From contig NW_026461109.1 in assembly GCF_021730395.1 (NCBI RefSeq), positions 1 to 64,000 on the forward strand: a stretch of DNA of 64,000 nucleotides. Reading direction: 5' to 3'. Below are positions 34,169 to 44,734 of the stretch, piece after piece. The position numbers were made by a program, and so were the translations under genes. Position 1 is the first letter of the stretch. Each line of letters starts with the position of its first letter. The notes beneath the pieces were generated by a model. It searched no databases. It saw nothing but the letters and a program-made list of their open reading frames with translations, and was not told the origin of the DNA. The DNA is from Mercenaria mercenaria. Lineage: Eukaryota > Mollusca > Bivalvia > Venerida > Veneridae.

Positions 34169-34610
34169 TTAAATGGAATTTCATTGTTGAACCCACGCCT
34201 TGGATGGGCGGGTTTTACGAACGTTTAGTTGGTTTTGTTAAAAGATCTTTTAGAAAAGCAATAGGAAGGAAGCTCTTGACTTTGATTCAGATACAAACGT
34301 TGATAAAAGAAGTAGAAGCTGTGGTTAATTCGCGATCAGTCATCTATGTTGGTGATGATATACATTCAACAATTGCATTAACGCCAAGTCATTTTCTTAC
34401 CTTGAATCCGAACATCGGAATTCCACAAATATCAGAAGAGAGCGATAGTGAATATTTACCATACGAAAGTTCCACGAACAGGTTACATGTATTAAATATT
34501 TGGAAGAAAGGTCAAAGAATTTTACAAATGTTTTGGCAAATATTGCGGGATGAGTATTTACTATGTTTGAGGGAAAGGATGCAAACCCGACTGAATTCAG
34601 TCATCAGTAA

Positions 34611-34745
34611 AGCCAACGGTCGGTGATGTAGTGATTGTGAAAGACAATTATTCTCGAGGTAGTTGGAAACTTGCAAAAATTGAGGAACTGATCACAAGTC
34701 GGGATGCTGAAATACGTGCTTGTAAAATTCATTTGTCTTAAGTAA
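34611..34745 (+). pseudogene. BEL/Pao pol C-terminal domain (DUF5641-like)
   Basis: GDVVIVKDNYSRGSWKLAKI and the following IRACKIHL match the short beta-rich domain that ends BEL/Pao polyproteins. Confidence 0.7.
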
Positions 34746-35216
34746 ACATTCTTAACCGTCCACTGAATTTACTTTTTCCCGTCGAAACTTCGCAAAGCAC
34801 AGTCGCTACACAGAATGACATTATAGAAAAATTGCCACAGTGTAAATTACGGTCAAAAGTGAACGATCAGGAGCAAGGTTTATAAGAGCTTCAGCATCTA
34901 AAGCATTAAAAGCAATAAAGCAGCATTTATCCCAATAAACGGTTACATGTTTGTGTACTCAATATGTGTTCTGAGATACAGCTATTAACCCCCGAATCGA
35001 AAAACACTTTTCCACACATGGACGGTTATGCAACATGATGGCTCCGCTAAAAGTACTATGTGTTAACATATCTCGAAGGTCAACAGAGCCGATGTAAAGT
35101 TCAACGGAGTCTATTGTCCTTGTAAATCGATGTGTACGAGAATCTCGGGCTATTCATTTGTACATTGTAAATGTAATTCATACTGCGGTCTTCATTCGCA
35201 AAGTAGTAGCCGAACA
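34746..35216 (+). other. Spacer between pol and the extra 3' region of the BEL element
   Basis: No recognisable domain. It could hold a splice acceptor for a subgenomic message: TTTATTTCAG at 35236-35245 lies just before the zinc-finger frame. This is an inference from sequence and gene order. Confidence 0.4.
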
Positions 35217-36472
35217 ATAAATATAGCGTTAAAATTTATTTCAGGCGCAAATATGCATCAGTGTGACATTTGTGGTAGAAACTATAGCTATAAGAAGAAT
35301 CTTCTTAGACATATCCGTGAAAAACATAGAGAATTAGAACATTGGAACTGTCCAGTTGAGACCTGCAATTCGAAGTTCATTTGGCGCAGTTATTTATAGA
35401 GACATTTATCTCTCAAGCATGATTATTCGAAAACGGATGCACGGACAGCGGCTATGTCTGCATCTAGAGGAAACAAACCTACACAAACGTCTAACTATGA
35501 GGACATTAGCGATGACGACTCGATTCTTGATTTATTAGCATCAGAGGAAACAGAACAGTTGGACTTTGATTCTGCAATAAGTGAATTTGATACCGATGTT
35601 TTCGGATTTGATGAGAACAATAATCAGTTTCACTGAATAAATAACGATGAATTAGGTGTTGGTGAAAACGTTGACGTAAATAAACCAAGTGACGTTAATA
35701 GTGAAAAAGATGAAAGTGATCGTCATGACGTCAATGAAAAATCAGATAACGACGATAACGTCGACGTAAATAAAGAAAGTGACGTTGATAGCGAGAAAAG
35801 TAAAGTGATCGTGATTACGTCAACGAAGAAGCCGAATACGATGAAAACGTTGACGCCAATAAAGCAAGTGACGTTAATAATGAAACAGATGAAAGTGATA
35901 GTGATTACGTCTACAAGGGATCAGATATCGGTGCAAACGTCGACGTCATCAACGAAGATGCGTTAACAGAAATAAAAGTGATAACGATCGTGCTAGCGTC
36001 AACGATGAATCTGATTTCGATAAAAACGCTGACGTCATAAAAGCAAATGATATTACCAGTAGTGAGGAAAGTGAACGTGATTGTGGTTACGTGCTTGAAG
36101 GGTCGGATTTATGTGAAAATGTCAACAAAGCAAGCTTCAACGCGTATCCAGTAAATGACATTGGTAATAATGACGGTGCCGACGGTAATTACGTGAATGA
36201 TGTTAACTTCGACGACGATAGTGTGTATAACAGTGGCGAAAACAGTGTACGAAATAATGAATACAAGCGTAACTGTTCTTCTTCTGAGGATTATATTTTA
36301 ATTTCGAGCGAAGACGAGAACGAGTCTAATGAAACTGCGGTAGAAAAGGCATCATCTTTATATAAAACCAGGGTTTGGACATGCACTGTGACGAAACGCG
36401 TGTGTATACGTGACGATCAAGAATATGTACTGAGTGCAACAAAGGAATTTGATTACTTTGAATTTGATAAAT
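35217..36472 (+). pseudogene. Extra 3' region of BEL element: C2H2 fingers plus acidic repeat
   Basis: This region lies where some retroelements carry env, between the pol end and the polypurine tract, but shows no envelope features. It opens with MHQCDICGRNYSYKKNLLRH, a CX2CX12HX4H finger, followed by a second finger of CX4C type (CPVETC...RHLSLKH). An Asp/Asn/Ser/Glu-rich stretch follows, encoded by about five 90-bp tandem units (35640-36110). The region ends in a non-repetitive tail with SSSEDYILISSEDENESNE and TRVWTCTVTKRVCIRDD. DNA- or RNA-binding plus an acidic activation-like or nuclear tail is an inference. It is part of a broken fossil element. Whether relatives keep this gene is unknown to me. 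Confidence 0.7.
35640..36110 (+). repeat. 90-bp coding-type tandem repeat
   Basis: GTGACGTT recurs at 35689, 35779 and 35869 (exactly 90 bp apart), with weaker copies near 35955 and 36050. Units share GACGT(A/C)AA, GAAAGTGAT and AACGT(C/T)GACG phrases. The unit length is a multiple of three, as expected for a protein repeat of 30 residues. Confidence 0.75.
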
Positions 36473-36762
36473 AAAAACATTTAGTATTGCTAATATTTGT
36501 AAACACTTTTGATAACTTAGACTATTACAGTGTGGACCAAATGAAAACAATTTCATTAATTTGGAAGTGATAACCGAGGACTTTCGTAATACTGAAATAT
36601 GCCAATGATATTAAATACATGTATTTTCTGTATTACGTATTTTACACAACTTACAATGTATAAGTTTGTAATTATGTAATGAAAATTGATACATTGTATT
36701 CTCAAATTCATTTAACAACTCAAAAGAAATTGAATATTATTTATACTTTGTTTTCTTCCGTC

Positions 36763-36773
36763 GGCGGCGGGAG
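36763..36773 (+). other. Putative polypurine tract
   Basis: GGCGGCGGGAG directly precedes the 3' LTR. It is short and interrupted by C, but in the expected place. Confidence 0.5.
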
Positions 36774-37187
36774 TGTCGCGAACTGCGAGTCTGTTTTGCA
36801 TATATAATCATAGTTGCGACGTTATCTTGGTGCCGTCGGAGCCTTGGTTCATCTGTTGGGAGTCTTGGTGTCCGCCGGAACCACGGCGTCGTCGGAACCT
36901 AGTTCATGATTTCCAGGTCACGTGTTTCACGGATTTTACAATGTTTTTGTAATAGTATGAAAGGCTGTTGTTCAGGAATTTTGAGGTGTTTACTGTTAAA
37001 ATTAGAAAAGTTAGAAAGATAAAAATAATTCGAAAAATAAATGTAAATTTTTCGTCACTAAAGTAAATTATGTGAAACTGAATGGATTTTTATGATTTGT
37101 GTTTTAGATGGGAATAAAATAAATCCAATGTGGCGTGTAATGAGATGACATACAGTCCGAAACTAAAGAAAGAAAAACTTCGCCACA
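36774..37187 (+). repeat. BEL/Pao 3' LTR
   Basis: Starts TGTCGCGAACTGCG and ends CTTCGCCACA, paired with 26143-26552. Confidence 0.95.
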
Positions 37188-37330
37188 ACATTAACGCTGT
37201 AACACCAATATCACTGAAAAGGGCAGGTATCGGAGACGGAAACAAGAATAAACATCTGCTTGGAGTATCAGTTACAAGTGCCTTAAAAAGAATATGGAAA
37301 AGAAGAAGAAACTTAATCATACCGGAAGAT
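37188..37330 (+). repeat. Right flank of the BEL insertion, copy of the 63.9-kb family
   Basis: GGCAGGTATCG, GGAAACAAGAAT, AAACATCT and GGAGTATCAGTTACAAG match 63934-63998 in the same order. Further right (AAAAAGAATATGGAAAAGAAG) it goes beyond what the window shows of the other copy. Confidence 0.75.
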
Positions 37331-37439
37331 GGGGTTACCGGAAAATGGTACTTAGTCTACTGCATATGCCCCCTTGATCACATTCTTTGTTATAGGTAGG
37401 AGACGTTTAGAAAAGTTGCATATAGTAAATAGGAATCAT

Positions 37440-37935
37440 TCAAATTTCGAAGCCCTCTGGCGGCCGTGTTTTTTTAATGAATCGGAATAATTTGACCAAT
37501 TTTGGTAGAAGGTTACGGATGGACCATTTGTGTAAAATCATTTTTAAATTCACACAAGAAGATTTTTAAAGTATCCACTATATACATATCGGGAAAAGTT
37601 ACCACGACCCCTGGCGGCCATGTTTTTTTTACAAATCGGTATAATTTGAAACATCTTGGTAGAGGGTTACATAAGGACCATTTGTGTTAAATTATTTCAA
37701 AATCGGACCAGCGGTTTAGGAGGACATAACGTTTGAAGATAATTATATTTTTAGCTTTAGCGGTCCCTATGTGCAACGAAGCGCAACCGTTTGAACAATT
37801 TTGGTAGATCACCTAGGGAATATCCAGGTCATGTTTCATTAAAATACATTGGGTGCATTTGGAGGAGATGTCGTTTAAAGAAATTGTTGACGACAGGCGG
37901 ACGACCGGACGGACGCATGCACGCACGACGGACAC
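37440..37935 (+). repeat. Dispersed repeat with two ~155-bp units
   Basis: CCTCTGGCGGCCGTGTTTTTTT and CCCCTGGCGGCCATGTTTTTTT head two units (about 37452 and 37610), each with TTTGGTAGA(A/.)GGTTAC- and GGACCATTTGTGT-type phrases. The end near 37890-37935 has GACGACAGGCGGACGACCGG, typical of this class. No protein. Confidence 0.65.
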
Positions 37936-39655
37936 AGTGTGCTCAGCGTGTCCTGTTCCGTCTCATGGTTTACTTTTATTTTGGGGGGTTTTCAAGTCGT
38001 AGATTCATGCAGGTAAATAAATATTAACATGTATTCCTCGCTCTCTAGATAATGGTTTCTCAAATAATCAATACTGAGAAAAAATGTATACAATATAAAT
38101 TCGATAAGAAGATCCTTTGGAAGCATAGAACGCAACTAAGTGAAATAATAGCAGGGTCTGTTCATGAGAGATAATGAGACAATGTTGCAAGGAAACAGTT
38201 TATCTTGTCAGTTTAATAGTAAATATGTGTGACTTGGTTTATAAACTGGATAGACTGTGCCCTAAATTAAAGGAACGGGTAAGAAAGAATAATAATTTTA
38301 GAGACTTCATCGCATTGTTTTAAATGTTTTGATAATTGTTTTATATGCGATAACATCAGGTGTTAGTTTGTATTTACATTTCATCATTTATATTTTAAGG
38401 TTTGTTAAATTAAATGTACAACGCCTTTGAATATGTAACTGTACAGAAAGAGGCGTTTAATAAAATCAAATTAAGTTTTAGTTTCATTTTCAGCGATGGA
38501 AACGTAAAATAAATAGTATTCTGATGTTGTTAAGACATTGGCTGTTCCTTAATCTTACTCGTCATGTCAATTCAATCATATTAGATTAATGTAACATATA
38601 GAAAATACCTAAACCCTGACTGGGAATCGAACATGGGACCTCTCACACCTTACGAGGGCTCCCTACTAAGTCGTATTAAAAGCTAGCTCATATAGCAAGG
38701 CAGTAAAAGTGCGACCTTATACTTCACCTACTACATTAAAAACAAGCTCACCTTTCACAAAAATCTGTTTCCATTACATATTGATCTAAATCTAACACAT
38801 CCCCATAAAATATTTCTTATTTGGCTAGATATATGCTAGCTGCGTAATACGTACAAGTAAATGTTATACAGTAACAGCCGTTTGTTTAAAATTCCATTTA
38901 TTAACAGGCATTACATACCATACTATTTTTTCTTAAACAAGACCGAACATACACTACTGATTATACACACAAACACCGTGTAATACTAGTTAATTACTCA
39001 CACTTTTCAACTAAATAACTTAGGCATATGAGTAATACATCTTTTAAAGTTAGGGGAGGTACATTTTCTTTGTAGCCATAAAAGGAAAACTAGCCACTCA
39101 TGGCAGTCTTAAAAAACCGTATCAAGACTAGTACAGTGTTTTTTTTATTTCTGTTTAAATATTCTATATGTTAAAACAATTAATACACGTGCATTATTAA
39201 TTTTACAGAAACAGTCATTTAAAAAGTGCGGTCAAAAGAATATCACAACAATTGATCCGAGATATTATGTGTCAGTTGAGCTAAAATAACATAAAATTCA
39301 GACTTATATAGTCTTTATTCTCCTGTTTAAGACAGACGGATATTTCAACCAAGCATATTTGCAGCTCCAACGTTTTGGTATCCTCTGTCTGTCTCTACTA
39401 CACATTTATATATTATGTAGGGATTCATTTGACACGGATAATTTTAGGGATTTACTTGGTAGCGATAATTTGTATCCACACTATCCTATAGTTTTTGATC
39501 ATGGTTTAAACAGCTCTAAGGTAGTTAGACTCGCAAACTCAAAATTTATCAAAAACAAACGGCAATCACCAAACCTTAATTAACTATTGACAAAAGCTAG
39601 ATTCACAATTAAGTCTAATAAAAGCGGAAATTTTACCGTTACAAAATGCAAAAGA
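37936..39655. other. AT-rich DNA; SINE head fragment at 38615-38705 (minus)
   Basis: On the minus strand 38705-38615 gives a tRNA-like head with GACTTAGTAGGGAGCCC and B box GTTCGATTCCC. It is isolated and degraded. Nothing else is supported in this stretch. Confidence 0.45.
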
Positions 39656-39990
39656 CCAAACTGTTTCATTATTATTGTATATCTATTATTGTTATTCAAA
39701 GTCTTGTCATTCATGTTCTAACATTTTGCTATTGTTATTGTATATGGCGTTAGTTCGATATTCTTATAGTAAAAGTAATTATTGTTATTTCCATATTTCG
39801 TTATTATTATTGTATCTTTGATATTGTTATTCAATGTCGTGTCATTCATATTCAAGTTTTACCATTGTTATCTTATATGTCATTATTCTAATTATATGTT
39901 CGATATTCTTATTGTAAATGTCTTTATTGTTGTTCAATATCTGATGATTCTATTTACAAAACATGTCATTCATATTCTATGATATGTGAT
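39656..39990 (+). repeat. Degenerate tandem repeat, T-rich
   Basis: Phrases such as TTGTTATTCAA.GTC.TGTCATTCAT (about 39690 and 39823) and GTTCGATATTCTTAT.GTAAA (about 39750 and 39897) recur at roughly 130-147 bp, giving a little over two units. Confidence 0.5.
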
Positions 39991-40389
39991 TGTATTTGTG
40001 TATCGTCGCTGTGCTATTTATATCCCTCAGAATGATGTAATTATTTTATAATAAGGCTTTTTATTGGCTCATCATAAACGAAAGTAGACCACGTTTTCGT
40101 CGAGAAATGGATAGAGCATATTCTCTCACGTTTACGGTTTGGTCAGAACCAGATTGTTAAGAATGTTTATCATTGCTGATTTTGTTTTCTTGCCGGTTTG
40201 ATGCACGTTGGTTCCTAAGTGAAGCCAATTTTTCTTATCTCTATTTTTTAGTAACAATGACGTAGGTGATCTTGACCTGAACCAAGCCAAAAGAACTACC
40301 CCAAAGAGTTTGGTAAGAACCAAAAGTATGAGCCCAATACCCCTTAAGACTCAAAAGTTAATTAAAAAGAATTGTAGATTACTTCTATT

Positions 40390-40990
40390 TTTAGAAATAA
40401 TGACCTTGACTTTTGAGGTTAGGGTCCGGGTTTTGCGCATGACACGTCGTCTGATTATGGCGAACATCTGTGGCAAGTAATATTAAAATCCCTTAATGAA
40501 TGACAGAGTTATGGACCGGACACAAAATTGCATTAAAAACAGTTTACCTATTACCTCCAAGTATGACCTTGACTTTTAAGGTTGGGGTCTAGGTTTTGCG
40601 CATGACACGTTGTCTGATTTTTGGAAACATCCGTACCAAGTAACATTAAAATCCCTTGATGAATGACAGAGTTATGGACAGGACACAAAATTGCATTTAA
40701 AAAAAACAACAACAACATTTTACCTATGACCTCCAAGTGTGGCCGTGATCTTCGAGATAGTGGTTTGGGTTTTGCGTCGTCTTATTATGGGGAACATCAG
40801 TGCCAAGTGATATTTAAATCCCTTGACGAATGCATTATGGACCGGACATGAAATTGCGAAACAAAGTCCAGTTTACCTTTTACCAGTGTGACTTTGACCT
40901 ATGAGATTGGCGTCCGGGTTTGCACATGACAACGCTAGATCACAAGAGGCGTATACATTCCTCATCAAGCTGCAGTTAAAATGACCCCTT
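40390..40990 (+). repeat. Dispersed repeat with ~165-bp units
   Basis: Four units start near 40399, 40563, 40739 and 40888. They share TGACCTTGACTTTTGAGGTT-like heads, GGGTTTTGCGCATGACA and GAACATC.GT.(G/C)CAAGTAA. The array style matches the other clam-type repeats here. Confidence 0.65.
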
Positions 40991-41283
40991 ATCATATACT
41001 GCTGCCTATTGTTTGCTTTCATGTTTGGTGCCAAAAGTGATTATAAACTCTGAAACACAGACCTATTTATCTATCGGGTAATGAATTTAAATGAATGTAG
41101 CAATACGGAATCTAATTTTCATCTAGTGTGAAACGGATTCTGAATTCTTTAAGAGCGTATATTTAACATAGGTATATAATATTAAAAGAGGTATGAGATT
41201 ACGATTCTGACTGGTTATTAGTAAAGAAAAGAGGGAAAACTGATCCAGAAAATGTTTAAGAAATGGACTTGTCTCATCTGTGG

Positions 41284-41544
41284 CTACAAATGCAAATGTA
41301 TTTCTGGTGGGAATGGCTGCTTTAATCTAAAACACTGAAACTTGTTGTTATTGCCACTACCTGGTTCATCCTCTCCCCTTTTGGCCAATTTATTGTCATG
41401 TTTAGGTGTAAGATCCATCCATAATGTATTGTAGTCTGCACAGAAGCCACCAATGTTAGAACCAGCTCTCAAACGGATTTCGTCATGGCTAAGAATTTTA
41501 TTTTGCACTTCTGCTGTATACGCCAATGTCAAGTCTGTTTTCCC
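41284..41544 (-). CDS. Candidate last exon of an unidentified host gene
   Basis: On the minus strand a strong acceptor (CGTCTCTTTCAG, ending at 41545) opens a frame of 86 codons to a stop at 41284-41286: GKTDLTLAYTAEVQNKILSH, then EIRLRAGSNIGGFCADYNT, then WMDLTPKHDNKLA and KFQCFRLKQPFPPEIHLHL. The composition is that of an ordinary folded protein (Gly, Asp, Cys, Trp present). I do not recognise the family. The exon at 42677-42770 on the same strand could be upstream, but its end phase does not fit directly, so another exon would have to lie between. Confidence 0.4.
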   Translation of the reverse strand, partial: GKTDLTLAYTAEVQNKILSHDEIRLRAGSNIGGFCADYNTLWMDLTPKHDNKLAKRGEDEPGSGNNNKFQCFRLKQPFPPEIHLHL

Positions 41545-41710
41545 CTGAAAGAGACGTATGCCTAGCTGATTTTTGTTTTGACACTTTTCTGATTTTAAAT
41601 GGTTAAATGATATATAAAACCTACATTGCTAGGATTTAAAATGACATAGTTTAAGATTTGTAAAGCACAATGTTCTCTCTCTTGTCGGTCATTCGGCTGT
41701 AAGTAGCCGT

Positions 41711-41946
41711 CCCATCTTACATGCTATGTGTTCCAGTGCTTGGGACAACTAACAAGCTATTTGTTCCAGTGGATTTGGGCATCTTCCGAGCTTACAGTTC
41801 CAATGGATTGGGACATCTTACAAGCTATGTGTTTAAATGGACTGGGATATCTTACATGCTTTGTGTTTATAAATTTGGGCGTTTTACAGACTATGTGTTC
41901 TAGTAGATTTGGGCATCTTACAAGCTATTTTTTCTAGTAGAATGGG
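41711..41946 (+). repeat. Minisatellite, ~34-bp unit, about seven copies
   Basis: Unit ATCTTACAAGCTATGTGTTC and then CAGTGGATTTGGG-like ends repeat about seven times with 10-20% drift. Open frames here are artefacts of the repeat. Confidence 0.8.
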
Positions 41947-42676
41947 AGATAGTGAAATAGAGCGCCGATATAGAATAACATTGCTTCTGTGAGTTTTGAT
42001 GTATAAATGCTGCTTTGATTATCTACTTAACGTTCAAGTATATTAAGTGTTATTGTAAGCAGTTCGAGGGTAACTGTTTAGGCAGTGGGAATAGATTTTT
42101 CTTGCATATTGCTAAACTACAAAAATTCGCTGAAATAGAAAAGAAATTTTCTCTTTTATATAGAAGTGAAGGAATTAACATGTATAAATGGCGTAAACAG
42201 TAACGTAATGAGTTACGTCAGTTGCAGTACAAGGATCATTTTATACCTCGGACTGTAAGACGACTATTTCCAACACCGTTGAAAACTAATGAAACTCCTA
42301 TCTGGCATGCAAAAACATAGTTCATTCGTGGCCCAATCGAAATTATCAATTCAATAAAGTCTTGTTTTCTATGTGCATGCTTCCAGATGAACATCAATAG
42401 TTTTTTATCTTTGATAAATAACATCAAGTATTAAGTGTTAAAAATTATAAATCAATTTGATTTCGTTTGTTAAGTAAAATTGTATTTTTCCTATTTACCT
42501 CACATTCCTATTGCAAGTCTAACGCTTTAGATAGCTTTCTCTACATAGTTTAAGGACTACACTAGTGTTACGGATATTAATTACAAATAATCTCTTCTAG
42601 CAACAGATTAAAACCAGATATTTTTGCAGGCATGACAACTTATACTAAAACAAATATACATGTATATTTAACTTAC

Positions 42677-42770
42677 CAGTTTGTATATAGTAGGAGTAGC
42701 AAATGGTATTGGTGCGTAGGTAAGGAGACACATTCCATGACTGTTCAATATCCTTAAACACTACATATTT
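42677..42770 (-). CDS. Candidate internal host exon
   Basis: Minus strand: the acceptor CTTATTTTACAG (AG at 42771-42772) and a consensus donor (CTG then GTAAGT, GT at 42675-42676) bound 94 bases. Only one frame is open, giving KYVVFKDIEQSWNVSPYL then RTNTICYSYYIQT with one base over. Splice signals are both good, which is uncommon by chance. Family unknown. It may belong with 41284-41544. Confidence 0.4.
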
Positions 42771-43540
42771 CTGTAAAATAAGATGCAGATATGTTCATGC
42801 CAATTTTTAACAACACTTTGCAACAATCGGTATGTGTATATATTAGAATATATCAGTAGGAGTAATTTAAAAGCATCGTTTAAACTGTGAACCTGTTTAT
42901 TCGCATGGTATACCGTTTGTTTGGTACCAGAACACTTGGATCCTATGAAATACTCTCATGATTAAAGTTTCAATTTAAAAACCATTTACTTAAAGCTGCC
43001 TAGAGAAAATACTGTCACTAGAAACATAATGGAATTAAATATGTTATTAATTGGCTTAATCGTGTAAGGTATTAGTATAAAAGAATCCACCGGCAAAACC
43101 ACCGCTTGCGAGACATTATGTTGTTTTCGATCTTTCGATCACTTTGATGAAGGTGTCTTTTCTTCCTTTAGATACTATTTTAATCATTTGGTAAATTAGG
43201 ACCAGACATACCGTATTGAAATTATGAAAGTTGACAGTGGGAACAAGGTATGTCTATAGTAAATACACGGAAAAATTCTCCCGTTAAATATGTAAACAAA
43301 TTATTTTTGTCTGATTATAATCAGATATACACAAGTTATACAGTTATGTGTAAAACTACACTTTGAACCGACTGGGCACCCTTAACTGTTCCAATCCTGT
43401 TATTGTAATCAGTGAAGTATCCAAATTTGAGGCCCTTCAGCTCATCCATTACCAGTGTCGTATGAAAAACATTAAGTGAATTTAAAACAACCAGTTGAAC
43501 ATAGAACTTCAATGCTATACTCATATAGTCATATATTTTA

Positions 43541-44003
43541 TTAGCTCGACTATTCGGAGAATAAGGAGAGATATTCTACTTGCCCTGTCGGCGTCGCAGG
43601 CTGCGTCATACCTTGTTAAGGTTTTGCGTGCAAGTTACTATCAAGGCCATATCTCAGTAACCACTTGATGTATTGGATTGAAACATGACACAAGCCTTAA
43701 CAGTGATCAACCCTATTAAAATTATTAAGGCAGATAACTCTTGCTTGAATATTATTCAAATTATGACCATTGTTCGACTTAAAACTTCTGGTTGAGATTT
43801 TGCGTGCAAGTACCATTAATCTCAGTAACCACCTGATGTAGTATTGGATAAACATCACACAGGTCAGCCAGTGATCAAACTAATAAAGTTAGACAACTCG
43901 TGCTTGAATATAATACAAAGTATGGTCCTTGTTTTATCATACTAGTTAATTCCATTTTGTCAAAGTTTCGAATAGTCGAAGGCGCTGTCTTACAGCTCTT
44001 GTT
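43541..44003 (+). mobile_element. Short copy of the (GGCGTC)n / GACAGCTC repeat family
   Basis: It starts TTAGCTCGACTATTCGGAGAATA with GTCGGCGTCGC soon after, and ends GCGCTGTCTTACAGCTCTTG, matching both ends of the 17897-19103 element. Inside are two units of about 190 bp (GGTTTTGCGTGCAAGT and GATTTTGCGTGCAAGT) of different sequence from the 163-bp units. The family ends are therefore conserved while the internal tandem unit is exchanged. Confidence 0.75.
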
Positions 44004-44217
44004 TGAAAACATATTCACAAGAGTAGTGCAAAACAAGTAGTTTCATCAAGTTTTTCGCGGCAACTGTTACGTGCCACTCTTAAAAAGCAAGATGTTTACA
44101 GAAATGCTCAAAACTGTGTTTATGCCATGGATTTTTTCAATAACACTTTTAAAATGCATCAAAACAAAAGAATTATAACTCTGCTTTGCCTTGTTTTCGG
44201 TGGGATCTACTTTTCAG

Positions 44218-44374
44218 ATTTTATTTTACACTATAAGAGCAGGTACTGCAATTATACACTGGAATGAGATTATTGCTAACAAAAAGTCAACTAGCAAATA
44301 CTGCTACCGAAATAAATTGTGGAAAAGGACAGAAAGCGACTTATTGAATGATCAGGCATGGATACCTTTTAAAG
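44218..44374 (+). CDS. Candidate internal host exon
   Basis: Plus strand: acceptor GGGATCTACTTTTCAG and donor AAAG|GTATGT bound 157 bases with one open frame of 52 codons, containing RAGTAIIHWNEIIANKKST, YCYRNKLWKRTESDLLN and DQAWIPFK. Aromatic, charged and Cys residues look like real protein. Family not recognised. It is just upstream of the RTE LINE, which could sit in the following intron. Confidence 0.4.
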
Positions 44375-44734
44375 GTATGTAAATAGCTAATTTAATTGCA
44401 TGTAAATTACTTAATATTAAAAAAAGTTTTTGCAAAAATACAAACGTGCCTCAAATTCATTTGGTCAGTTTGTAATAGTCAATTGTAAGTACACTTGAAC
44501 AGGTAAAGCATGGAAAGTGTTTATAATCACCGCAGAGTGTTATTTATAGGCCTTTCTTTTCAAAGGTCGTGGATTTGAGTCACAGTACCGATCTGTTATG
44601 TGAAAAAGTGGGCATTTTCTTAAGAAAGATCAAAACGTTGTGCTTGTCATTCTCAGGAACGGCTGTTGAATTGTACAGAAATAGTTTTGCAAACTAGCGA
44701 ACGTAATTTCGTCTTATCATTCTGAATCTGTTTT

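Larger units (their letters stand above)
30950..34610 (+). pseudogene. BEL/Pao integrase region, interrupted by piggyBac
   Basis: A His-His-Cys-Cys-type domain (LLHSGISQTLAKTRQKFWI) is followed by the catalytic core: TGLDYFGPIYLK-like Asp motif near 31175-31200 and TSDNAKQFKA near 31365. Beyond the piggyBac copy (31476-34168), PWMGGFYERLVGFVKRS carries the region of the final Glu. Insertion of one element into the other explains the long gap. Confidence 0.88.
26143..37187 (+). mobile_element. BEL/Pao LTR retrotransposon (fossil), 11 kb with nested piggyBac
   Basis: Bounded by direct LTRs 26143-26552 and 36774-37187 (TG...CA). They differ at about 14 of 410 aligned positions plus two small indels, roughly 3-4%, so the insertion is moderately young (probably some millions of years; rate unknown). 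The order is gag, protease, reverse transcriptase, RNase H, integrase, as in BEL/Pao. A further region encodes zinc fingers and an acidic repeat before the polypurine tract. The element is broken, with several breaks spread over gag and pol, and carries a 2.7-kb piggyBac copy in its integrase. The flanking 5-mers ATAAT and ACATT are only partly alike, so a target duplication is uncertain. Confidence 0.93.

Noticed and set aside
37130-37399. 89-codon plus-strand frame
   Set aside because: It crosses the end of the BEL 3' LTR into the flanking repeat and is a chance read-through.
41721-41937. Open frames in two registers rich in Leu, Gly and Tyr
   Set aside because: They lie wholly within the 34-bp minisatellite and repeat with it.
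43200-43247. Possible 48-base plus-strand exon (DQTYRIEIMKVDSGNK) with donor GTATGT
   Set aside because: The acceptor lacks a pyrimidine tract and 16 codons are too few to support a call.
43336-43524. Minus-strand frame with DELKGLKFGYFTDYNNRIG
   Set aside because: Protein-like in part, but no convincing acceptor or donor could be placed.
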